From the NCBI GenBank assembly GCA_964019425.1, contig OZ025785.1, forward strand, positions 1,139,501-1,203,500: a DNA stretch of 64,000 nt, in the 5' to 3' direction. This DNA comes from Flectonema sp. DT1601. Its lineage: Eukaryota; Euglenozoa; Diplonemea; Diplonemida; Diplonemidae. Shown here one piece after another: positions 24,187 through 33,600 of this stretch. Every line of letters begins with the position of its first letter. The stretch's first letter is position 1. The position numbers and the translations under genes were made by a program. The notes under the pieces are model-generated. The model was not told where the DNA came from. It saw only the letters and a list, made by a program, of their open reading frames with translations, and made no database searches.

Positions 24187-26103
24187 ATGAACACAAAATT
24201 AAGATGCTTGTTGGGTTTATTAGCAATAAACATGTTGGTGTTTATTTGGTATCTCAGTCAGAATTCAGAGCGTAACTTGTTTGTTGAAACGACTAATGCT
24301 AATGTGGGGATTGCAATAAAAGTAAAAATTAACAAAATTACAACAAATGAATTGCTGCTTACGTCAAGAGAAGTTTTCAAAAAAAGGAATGAAAATATCA
24401 CATGTGCTGTAGCAAACCACGCACAGTCTTCAGAGATATGGCAACCCATGCAGAGTGATGGTATATGTTCATGGAAGCTTTTAAGATTCGCTGGACTCAT
24501 TGAGGATTATAGTAATTTATCATCGGAGAATTCTGCTCTTCCATCGCTGCAATGTTTGTTTGAGTTCAGGAGATTTTACTCAGTTAGTAATGGTGAAATC
24601 GATTTATTTCCCTTGGGAGGGCAGCCACAACAATTTACGTACCTCCCTCACATCAACACTTCGAGAATGCAATCAGCGTCTATAAAGTGGTGTGCTGATA
24701 GACAGAAATGGATAGGGTGTCGAACATGTGGTTATTCTTGCAATCAGTTTTCAAAATTTGTTAATGAAGACGTCGAGCTTGAGTATCCAATAAAAACAAG
24801 TGTTCGTTTAGTACTTGACAGGAGTAATAAATATATTAAAGACGATTGCTATTTACGTTTTCAGAATGAATTCAACGGAACTGGTGACTTTGACACTGCC
24901 TGTCAAGACTATCCAATACTCAATGATACGGAAGCTACTGTAGAGTCATTTGGTTCTAGGAAATTGCTGAGCAAGTATAAACTTGCTAACCCTTTTAGAT
25001 TCCGGCTTTTTGGTAAAACCCAAGATCAAGCAAAGATGATGCTTACCGCGGGTAGAATGGGATTTCGAACTATCTGGAGACCGTCATCAGAGTTTCCGTA
25101 TGCTTCTTGTAAGGGAAGGACTAGAAGGGAATTAACTTTCTTTTTCGGAAGGAGAATCCATCGAAAATTAGTTTCAACGAATATTGGACATTGGCTTCAC
25201 GATAATTATTTTCCCATGTTCTCAACGATTCACAGCTATGTAAACCTTTTAAGTGGAGAACGACAACGATACCGAGTAGTAGCCATTGATGATGCCTGGC
25301 AATACGCGTGGAAACAGACTTGGGCAGTTGGTCCTTTGGGATATCTACTGGAAGCGATAGCTCCAAAAAGACCAATTCTTGTATACAAAACTTGTTACAC
25401 AAATGCGATATTTGATTGTCCGAAAGCTAACTCAATGGCTCCAATGGAATACTTGCAAAAATGGTTGGAATTTAAACACCAGATGTCATTTTCACCCATA
25501 CCAGATATTGTTGATCAACAGAGAGTGTTGTTACTAATGCTTCGGAGATCATCGTCATCGAGAAGTATTGAAAACTATAAAGAAATGATATCCCTAGCTG
25601 AACAAAGACAATGGAATGTTTCAGTTCCATTACATCCTTCTAATTCGTCAATATACGGAAAAATGATTGACATCTTACCAATCTTACAAACTACATCTTT
25701 ACTTGTTGGATTTCATGGAGCAGAACTATCACCAATGATATTCATGCCAAGGTACTCAGTTGTGATTGAGATTGTTCCATTGTATTTCAAATATCTGGAT
25801 GGTTGGTATATTCATCAAGCGAATGCTTCTTCTCATCACCTAATAAGATGGTCTCCAACGAACAGTAGTCTTCACTATGGACCGTCGTGGGAGTCCTCTG
25901 ACGCGTATTCAAGAAATAAAAGATACGAAGATATATTTTATTCAACAAGAAAAGACTTTAATCGAATTCATGAATTTGGTGCGCGCAGTATGAGAAGTGG
26001 ACTGCGAGCTTCTATGGACGAGTGGTCCCAATTGCTTCAAATTTCAGAAGGAATTTTAAAAAATGACGGAATGAACAGAACAAGACACAATTACACTCAA
26101 TAA
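24187..26103 (+). CDS. Type II membrane glycosyltransferase, GT61 (DUF563/EOGT-like) family, 638 aa
   Basis: An intronless frame. The first in-frame ATG follows a TGA at 24091. Residues about 6-23 form a single hydrophobic segment after a short basic tail, as in Golgi type II enzymes. Family marks are NIGHWLHDN (332-340), then a region that begins VLLLMLRRSSSSRS (about 447), and GFHGAELSPMIFMP (508-521) followed by a VVIEIVP strand, which is the GT61 signature of an HGA loop then an E near the end of a strand. GT61 members add xylose, arabinose or O-GlcNAc to glycoproteins or glycans in the ER/Golgi. The donor sugar cannot be read from sequence. Several N-x-S/T sites are present. The stop codon lies inside AATAAA and 21 A's start eight bases later, so the gene may be an old retrocopy. 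Codon use is A/T-rich, like the kinesin. Confidence 0.85.
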   Translation: MNTKLRCLLGLLAINMLVFIWYLSQNSERNLFVETTNANVGIAIKVKINKITTNELLLTSREVFKKRNENITCAVANHAQSSEIWQPMQSDGICSWKLLRFAGLIEDYSNLSSENSALPSLQCLFEFRRFYSVSNGEIDLFPLGGQPQQFTYLPHINTSRMQSASIKWCADRQKWIGCRTCGYSCNQFSKFVNEDVELEYPIKTSVRLVLDRSNKYIKDDCYLRFQNEFNGTGDFDTACQDYPILNDTEATVESFGSRKLLSKYKLANPFRFRLFGKTQDQAKMMLTAGRMGFRTIWRPSSEFPYASCKGRTRRELTFFFGRRIHRKLVSTNIGHWLHDNYFPMFSTIHSYVNLLSGERQRYRVVAIDDAWQYAWKQTWAVGPLGYLLEAIAPKRPILVYKTCYTNAIFDCPKANSMAPMEYLQKWLEFKHQMSFSPIPDIVDQQRVLLLMLRRSSSSRSIENYKEMISLAEQRQWNVSVPLHPSNSSIYGKMIDILPILQTTSLLVGFHGAELSPMIFMPRYSVVIEIVPLYFKYLDGWYIHQANASSHHLIRWSPTNSSLHYGPSWESSDAYSRNKRYEDIFYSTRKDFNRIHEFGARSMRSGLRASMDEWSQLLQISEGILKNDGMNRTRHNYTQ

Positions 26104-26110
26104 AAACTCC

Positions 26111-26131
26111 AAAAAAAAAAAAAAAAAAAAA
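26111..26131 (+). repeat. A21 tract just after the GT61 stop codon
   Basis: Twenty-one adenines begin eight bases after the TAA. Together with the overlapping AATAAA this looks like a templated poly(A) tail, but A and T runs are common in this intergenic DNA (a T12 run follows at about 26157) and no flanking target-site duplication was found. Confidence 0.6.
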
Positions 26132-26410
26132 CTTCGCAAAAAGCCAATCACAGATGTTTTTTTTTTTTTTTGTTTCTTTACTTTTTTGAGTTCAGGTTTT
26201 TTTTTCTTCTTTATTTCTTTTGTATCCCATTAGAGGTAGTGGGCATTCGTTAGCATTTTAATTACACTTTTTATTATTAAGTCGTTTGTTTAATTAATTC
26301 ATTTTCTCAAATTGTAGTTTGTCCCCTAGTGTAGAATTATTATTACCTATCTAACAGATCAATAATGATATTATTTATCGGTTAATCAGTTTTGCAGAGC
26401 TCATGTGTAA

Positions 26411-26432
26411 TAATAATATTTTTCATTTTCAG
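26411..26432 (+). promoter_or_regulatory. Candidate 3' splice acceptor before the PDZ/EF-hand gene
   Basis: TTTTTCATTTTCAG ends at 26432, 24 bases before the ATG at 26457. It has a pyrimidine tract, unlike the A-rich cis acceptors inside this gene. Confidence 0.45.
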
Positions 26433-26456
26433 ATCCATTTTATTTATAAACGACAA

Positions 26457-27813
26457 ATGGGATTAGACGACAAGGATGCAGCAATCATGGGGTTCTGTGT
26501 GGTTTGTATTTTTGAAAATATTTGTCAAACTTTATTATGCTAAAACCAACAACAGCAACAACAACAACAAACAACAAAAAACAGGGGGCCGCCGCACTTG
26601 TGTTTCTTGTCTGTGCAGCGAAGTGCATGAGGAAAGATCCTGAACAACACGAACAGATTCCACTAACAACAACAAGAGCACCAGACTCTTTCACAGCAGT
26701 ACCAGCACCTCCTGCTCAAGTAGCAGTAGCGATTGATGATATCAGTGAAGAAGAAGAAGATGTTGCTGTTGGTGCTATAATTGATGACAGTAACGATGAT
26801 GACTATGGTGCTTTCGGTATCGAAAGAACTGAAAAGATGGATGGTAAAATCGTAGAAGGAGGACGTGGAAATCAAATGCTCGACAGATCTGAAGCATACG
26901 ACAAACTAGTAAAGTTCTGCTTCAGAGTCAGATTCAGAAGAACAGTTAAACTATGGAAGAAACAGGAAACTGCCAGAAGATCTCGTCTTGCTGAGGGAGT
27001 CACTGGTTCAATCAAATTAGGTGTAACAGGACAGATGTCCGTCTCTTTAGTCGCAAAAGACGGTCCTGCAGAAGCCGCAGGAGTCAAGTTGGGAGACATC
27101 TTATTAGTTGTTCAGAGAATTGGTCGTGGTGGTGCTACTTTTAACCATCCTCTGAGAGACAGACCTCACTTCTTGGGATCTATTGGACCACAAGCAGAGG
27201 TCTTTAATGGAACAACAATAAAGATAATCGCCGCCACCACTGATGAACAAAAGAAAAAGTGGATGAGCAGCGCAAGCGAAAAGGACACCAAGTTAGATGG
27301 ATGGATGGAAAGAGTAAATGCTTGTAACCCAATTACCTACACTGTCATTCTTGGTGATGAAACAGATTCTGCTCGTGCGAGTAGAAGAAAACACATGACA
27401 AATATCGCGAAGAAGAAGGAACTTAAAATTGACGTCGAGTTTGTAGACAGTTTCTTGTATGTCTTTTTTATTCACTTCACAAACTTAAGAAAACAATTCT
27501 GAAACTAAAACAACAACAAAACAGGTCTGACGCTGGTAAGTGTAAAGACTTCGTTAGAACAGTATTCGACAAGGCTGATACTGATGGATCAGGTTACCTG
27601 GATATCGATGAGATTCACAACGTATTTATTGAATTAACAAGAGTTACTGGTCTAGCAGAACCAGATCGTAAAGAGAGTGTAAGAATGTTCTCTGTAATGG
27701 ACGAGTCTCATGATCAGCAGGTCAGCTTTGATGAATTCTACCCGTACTTCAGAACTAAAATGATTCTAATGATAACAAATGAGTTCGTTGAATCGGGTCA
27801 GGATGAAGAATAG
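26457..27813 (+). CDS. Membrane-anchored PDZ and EF-hand protein, 401 aa; join(26457..26501, 26585..27456, 27525..27813)
   Basis: Exon 1 encodes MGLDDKDAAIMGFCV. Spliced to exon 2 it gives one transmembrane span (about residues 11-27) ending in AAKCMRK, so the N terminus is short and the body is probably cytoplasmic. An acidic low-complexity stretch (EEEEDVAV..., DDSNDDD) follows, then a basic helix (FRVRFRRTVKLWKKQ), then a PDZ-like domain (about 155-200) with the motif KDGPAEAAGVKLGDILLVV. Exon 3 carries two EF-hands: DTDGSGYLDIDE (324-335), which is canonical, and DESHDQQVSFDE (365-376), which keeps D1/S3/D5/E12 but has Q where Gly is usual at position 6. The protein may tether partners to a membrane in a calcium-dependent way, but its role is unknown. 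An alternative start at 26522 inside intron 1 would lose half of the span and is less likely. Confidence 0.78.
26502..26584 (+). other. Intron 1 of the PDZ/EF-hand gene (83 bp, phase 0)
   Basis: Donor GTTTGT, acceptor AACAG. The 3' part is AAC-rich with no pyrimidine tract. Splicing reconstructs a transmembrane span. Confidence 0.78.
27457..27524 (+). other. Intron 2 of the PDZ/EF-hand gene (68 bp, phase 2)
   Basis: Donor GTATGT after the codons for DSF plus TT; acceptor AAACAG. Splicing restores DSFLSDAGKCKDF and opens the EF-hand exon. Without splicing the frame stops at 27500. Confidence 0.85.
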
Positions 27814-29796
27814 AAGTCATTTGTTGTATTTCCCGTATGAAATGACTCCCCTGTTTTCTTTCTTTTCTTCTTTCTCTCTTTTTTTTTTTTCCCCCCCTCT
27901 CTTTTGGTTTCCACCAACCCTATGCGCTGCTTCAGCCGTCTTCGCTTTCCCCCCACGGGCATTTTCACAGAGGCTTAAAGCATTTTAATTATTCTGTTGG
28001 ACTGGTGATGTTGCTATTCTCAACGACGGATGTGCGCTATGTGCTGTCCATTTACGGGTGTATCAGTGCTGTGTTGTTTGTAATGAAGCAGCAGTTGGTT
28101 GCCTATCACTGACGAATGTAGTGACAATTATCCCCCCTGTAACAAATACGGTTGTTTGCGCGTACCCCCACTGTTGATGTGAATTGGGTGGCTATCGTTC
28201 CTGATTGTTTGGCTTTTTTTGGATTCAGTTTTTGTTCTTGATTTTCTTTTTACTGCATCGGGAACGTTTGGCTCTTGTAGAAATACCCAAGCTGGCCTCT
28301 CAACTTTGCTTTTTTTTTTTTTTTTTTGTTTTCCTTTTTTTCCCCATTGTAGTTTGTTGCTGAAAGTTTCCCCCATGCCCCCTGGGTAGGCGTAGGCGAT
28401 ATCAACAAGAGTTCATATGCAGCTCCTAAACTTTGGCGCTGCCCTTGTCGACCCTTCATAAGTGTTTTACACAAATAGTTATATTGAATTCGTCTTTTTC
28501 GTCCGCGGGAAAAAAAAAAAAAAGAAAAGAAAAATAAATAATAAAAACGAAAAAAAAAGGTAGGGGGAAAAAAAAAAGAAAGAAAAAAAACAACCTCTTT
28601 GAGTTTTTTCAAGAACGAATATCCAGAGTGAATGTGATTCCCTCTTTTCTTACATATTTTCCCCACGCAATACTCCAATTTTCGGAAAATTCGTTTCGAT
28701 TGTTCCTTTTTGGTTGTAAAAGTGTGAGAAAGAACAAAACGAGGAGCAGAGCAGGGGAAGAAAAAAAAAAAAAAAAAAGAAAAAAAAATCCCTACAGCGG
28801 CAAACAAACCTTCGACAAATCACTTTTTAGCTATACTGTAAGTGTATAAACTGCAGAATTCTTTTTATTTTTTTTTATAAATTATTTTGTAATAATAATT
28901 TGCATTCATGTACAAATTCGAGACGTCAGCATGTGACTTCTTCTCCTTTGAAAAAAGAATACCTGCTGGAAGGGATTAAAAAAAAAAAGTGAAAAAGGGA
29001 AGAAAAAGTGAATATAAAAAAAAAAGAGGGTGGGGGGGGGCAGTCTGTATAACTCACTTGATACTTTGAATCAAGGAATGACTGCCTGGAAGGAAATGAA
29101 ATGCTAAATATCATTTCATAGAGACCAGTGAGTGGCACGGCACGACTGCGCTGCTTCTACTTAGCGCCAGCCCATGACTCAATCGGAGAAAGTTAAATAT
29201 TTTTATTGATAACACCTTTCTCCCTCCATAAAAAAAAAAAAAAAAGGAAAACGCATCTTTTCCCCCATTTTTTTTTTTTTTTTTTTTTTTTTTGCAAGCC
29301 GGGGAGTTATTTGAAGATATATTTCCGATACGTGTCTTTCCGTCACTCGGCTTTTTCTTTTAAAATGAATTTTATACACACTTTCTATAAAGTATTAGGA
29401 TGTGCTAACAGGAATAGTTACTTAATTAGTAGTCATTTTGTCCACACGCGCTCTCCATTTTAAAGTGGAATTCGTTTCACTGTTTGAGATTGTAGTAACG
29501 TTACAGAATGTGGATTTTTTTTTTTTCCCTTTCCCCACAATCCCATTATTTTTTTTGCGTTCCCACTCAAATCCCCCGTCAACCCATCCCAAAAGAACGA
29601 ACTCTATTTAACACGTACTGTAGCCGTGAATGTGTGTAAAGTTGCGTTGCTTTTAATTTTCTATTCCTTACTAAAGCACTATGGTGGTGTTTGATGGGAA
29701 GCCAGTCGTGAAGCAAAAAATGTTTATTTTTTATTTTTTTTTAATCACCATCCTTCTTTCAGACACTTCTCTGCTATACACACAACACTTTTAACG
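27814..29796. other. Intergenic region rich in A and T runs
   Basis: Long homopolymer-like stretches (T at 28312-28327, A at 28510-28600 and 28762-28790, A at 28980, G at 29033-29040, T at 29270-29293 and 29516). Apparent short open frames are poly-Phe or poly-Lys. The first part is probably the 3' UTR of the PDZ/EF-hand gene. No gene or RNA recognised. Confidence 0.6.
29745..29762 (+). promoter_or_regulatory. Candidate 3' splice acceptor before the 73-residue gene
   Basis: CCATCCTTCTTTCAG ends at 29762, 34 bases before the ATG at 29797. It has a clear pyrimidine tract, in contrast to the A-rich acceptor of the cis intron in the same gene. Confidence 0.45.
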
Positions 29797-30092
29797 ATGA
29801 CCACTATTCTCGCTTCACCGGTTGCTGATGACAAAACATTTCAGGTTTGTATTTGTTATTGTGTTTGTTATTTATTTCTGATAATAAACAAAAAATAATA
29901 ATAATAATAAAAAATCAGGACATCAAGACTGAGTTGGCGACACACGGACATGGTGGTGAGAGCAACCACATGACTACTGTTAAGGTGGCAACTTTTCAAA
30001 ATGTTCCAAACCACGCTGAAGTCTTAAAGAAGCTCTCCGACAAGTTCAATGGCGTCACTTTCGAACTCGATGGTGAAGTTAGAGCTTGTTAA
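29797..30092 (+). CDS. Small two-exon protein of unknown function, 73 aa; join(29797..29844, 29919..30092)
   Basis: Exon 1 encodes 16 residues (MTTILASPVADDKTFQ) and exon 2 encodes 57 (DIKTELATHGHGG... to GEVRAC). A typical small intron with the window's usual donor and A-rich acceptor joins them in phase 0. The segment VKVATFQNVPNHAEVLKKL is faintly like the N-terminal strand and helix of the KEOPS subunit Cgi121/TPRKB (hydrophobic strand, F-x-x-V-x-N-A, then helix). However, the protein ends where that family would continue for another 100 or so residues, and no further exon is visible before the kinesin. It is therefore best treated as an uncharacterised small protein. No signal peptide or membrane span. 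Confidence 0.6.
29845..29918 (+). other. Intron of the 73-residue gene (74 bp, phase 0)
   Basis: Donor GTTTGT, acceptor AATCAG. The 5' half is T-rich (GTTATTGTGTTTG) and the 3' half is A-rich with an (AAT)n run, so the ends could pair. Confidence 0.7.
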
Positions 30093-30673
30093 TCGGCTTT
30101 TAGCTATTCTTAAAAGAAAAAAAAAAAAAAATTAAGAACGAAAACGAAATATTATAGTTCCCTCCTCTGCGTATTTAGCCCCATCGATCGTTTTTCTTCG
30201 ATGTGTTTTTTTTGATGTAAGCGAAAGAGTGACTGCTTTGTTTGTGACACGATAGAATTCATTTCATAGTAATAATTAGGTCTTCTAATGCCTAAACTTT
30301 GCTTGTTGGAATTTTCGTTTTGGACAGTGTGCGCATGTTCCTTCTCTTCTTTTGTTATGAGACTTTCCACAGCAAGGTAAAATACAAGTAGCTGAAGGTA
30401 ATATTTTCCCCCACATGTGAAAATTGCTTGCTCGTGTGCTTGAGTACTGATTTTGTCTTTTTGTGTAGAGATTATTTATTGTTGTTATTTTATCCAATGC
30501 AGGATGGGAGGGGTGAAGAACAAAAAAAAAAAAAAAAAAGATTAGAGACCGGAAAATACAAAAGAAATAACAAAAAAAAAAAAATAACAACAAACCAATT
30601 AGAATAGATAAAACACACACTAAGAAATAGCAGCCTCCCCACTCCAACTGACAGACAGACACTAGTAATAGGA
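30093..30673. other. Intergenic region upstream of the giant kinesin
   Basis: AT-rich, with A-runs at 30115-30130, 30520-30539 and 30572-30583. Near the right end, CCTCCCCACTCCAACTGACAG stops 16-20 bases before the kinesin ATG and could be a splice acceptor, though less T-rich than the other three. No gene seen. Confidence 0.55.
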
Positions 30674-33600
30674 ATGAGAAGAAGCGGACAGAAAAGTCAG
30701 CCTGCAAGCGGAAGATATCCGGCATTGCCTGATGTTGCTGCAAATTATCATAATTATGAACGACCTGAGAGAAGGGCTTTGGGATCTGATGGAGTTGGAT
30801 GGAACTACGATAGAAGTTCTGCAGCTATTGTAAGAGGAGCACCAGAAGATATTCGAAGACTTGGATCAGAACCATTAAACGAAATCATGAGCTCACCAAT
30901 GAGATCTTCACCTGTCTCAACTCGTAGATCTACTCGTCGACGAGAGTATCACGATGTATCACTCGCTTCAATTAATATTGTTAAAGTTGGTATTGAAGTT
31001 TGGGTCAGAGCAAGACCACTTCTACCTCATGAGAATCGCCTCACACCTTTACCACCTGCTGTTAAGATGTATCCAACTGATCATACTGGTGCTGTAACAA
31101 TATGTAACCCAGCAGCAATGACAGCTGCAGCACTAGCTACAAGTTATCAATCATATTGTGTTGATAAGTCTTTTTGGAGTGCTTCAGAACAGTCAAAATC
31201 TGGAGCAAAATATGCATCTCAGCAAGACATTCACAACTCCTTATCAGAAGCAGTGGATATGGTCTACGCTGGATACAATTATTCAATTATGGCTTACGGT
31301 CCTATGAGATCTGGTAAGACCTACACAATGTTCGGACCTCCAAAGACCGCACGGAGTAGATACGATGATAGTGAGGTTGGGTTGGTACCCAGACTAGCAG
31401 ATGCTTTGATTGATAAAATATCATTTTTTAACTCTCAAAACACCATCAGAAGAATGTACCTCGAAATGGCTGTCGTTGAGGTTTATATGAACGACGCTTA
31501 TGATTTGCTGAATACGAAATCAGGTAAACCTGTTCAGGTGACAATTCAAAGTAAACAATCACCTTATGGAGAACAACGTCAAGCGAGTATACCTGGACTA
31601 CAATGGCGATCGGTTAGTTCAAGATCACAATTCCACACTGTCATGAGTGATGCTTTGAGAAAGAGAGAACACGCTAGAGTTACAGATCCATCAGTTGACG
31701 GATCCTCAAAGAGTCATTTAATAGTATTACTGCAAGTTACAACAACATTTGGAAGATCAACTGTCCCACTTCACAACGCTGGACTGTTAGCAGAAGATCG
31801 AGAAGAGCGTACTCGTTTCAGTAGATCAACATTAACATTAGTAGACTTGGCAGGTTCTGAAGATCTTAGAAAAGGAACCATCGGTATGACCAGAGATGAG
31901 ACGGTCGCAATCAATAAATCACTTTCGATTCTTCGAATGGTTCTCGAAAGACTGTCGTCAGCATCGACTTCTTCACCTTCGAGATTCCACGACAACACTC
32001 ACATCCCATTTAGAGATTCTACTCTTACGAAAGTCTTAATAAACAGTTTGGGAGGTAATTGTAAGACTGTAGTGATATCGACTATTTCACCTCACGCGTC
32101 TTCCTACAAGGAAACCAAACAGACGCTGCGGTTTTCAGAGATAGTGAAAGACGTCAGTTCTCTAGTGACTTACACAACACCAGACCCAACAATTGAAACA
32201 CGAATGAACCAATTACGAAGAACTCTTCAAGAAGATATGACTTTATCAACATCACAAAGAGAGGAGTTGAAAGGTCTTCTGTTTGATGAATCTGAGGAGC
32301 TTCGTCGTTATGAAATTAGCAACCGTATGCTTCAAGAGTTTGAAAGTGATAAGGTTAAAAAACGAGCAGCACACCAAGAACTTGTAAATAATTTTAATGA
32401 AATTATTACTGCTACTGGAGAACGAGAACAAACTGTTGAATCAGCTTTAAAGGAAGCTCAACAGGCCAGTAAGATTATGATGGACAAGCTTGCTGAGCTT
32501 GATTCAAAAATAAATCGAGGGACTGGTGACCCAAACTTACTGCACCTCGAAAGGCAACGTGTTGGGGGACAATTAAAAAGAGCAGCTGAGCAACAAAATA
32601 AATTACAAGGATTGCAGTCGGAATTATTATCTCATCTCGACAACCATAACTTCACTCACAGTCCTGCAGCTGCTCTAGAACGTGGTAGTTTCGCAGAGGG
32701 TGATGGGGATGGTGATGCTTTCTTTGAAGGGGCAAATCCTCATTCTCAGCAGCTTCCTTCACCAGCAGCTTCTCCATCAGCAGATCGCTCGCCTATAGTT
32801 GAACGATATGAAAGTTCTTATTCAGCTGTTCCTGTATCACCACTCAATGAACAACAATCTATAAGAAAAGACGTTGCTGTTGATACTTCTTCACTAACAC
32901 CTGTGAAGGAACACACGGGAACACAGTCGGAGATGCAGACGAATTTTGCATCGTCTCCTCGCAGGTCACTTCAAATGGATGCGAGCAGTTCAGAAGCACC
33001 TCAAATATCAGCTCAGGTATTAGGTATAAATAATGATCAAGGAGTTAGTGTGTTATTATCAACAAGTACTCCAACAAGGTTTCATTATTCAATAACAGTT
33101 GGGAGATCAGAGTGTGCTCCAGACACTCCAAGTGCGTTAACTGATGTTATGCAAGATCCATTGTCATGTTCTGAAGCTGTTGGAATCGGTTCATTAGTTG
33201 TTAACCCCGGTAGAAATCAAACAATAACATTACCAACATCAATGAATAGACAAGAAACGATTCTTAGTGATAACCAAACTGATACTTCGTATTGTTTAGC
33301 ATTCCTTACTGAAGGTATTGGTGGCGGTTCGAGTATTGGTACGGAAGTTCAACAAATTGTATTCAGCAATACTGCATCTGATCCTGAGAGATTACGAGAT
33401 GATGAAGCTCTGAACCTTTCAACTTTATTAAAAACATTAAAAGATCTCCCTGGAGATGGAACTGGTGTCAAACATGAAATTAATAACATAACTGAGGCGG
33501 CTTGTTCTCTTGCGAGACTAGGTCCTGGTGCTGCGGAGGTCGCAATTTCAAAACTTGCACAACAAATTCACAGACAAGAACCACTAACAGTTGATGAAAT

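Larger units (their letters stand above)
26104..26456. other. Intergenic region between the GT61 and PDZ/EF-hand genes
   Basis: AT-rich, holding the A21 tract, T-runs at 26157-26170 and 26199-26207, and a T-rich tract with CAG near its right end. No coding potential seen. Confidence 0.6.

Noticed and set aside
26522-27502. Start codon at 26522 and stop at 27500 for the PDZ gene as one unspliced frame
   Set aside because: The start lies in the A-rich intron, giving a Thr/Asn-rich leader. Splicing at both ends instead gives a clean membrane span and two EF-hands.
28250-28807. A 185-codon minus-strand frame
   Set aside because: Mostly poly-Phe and poly-Lys from A and T runs in intergenic DNA.
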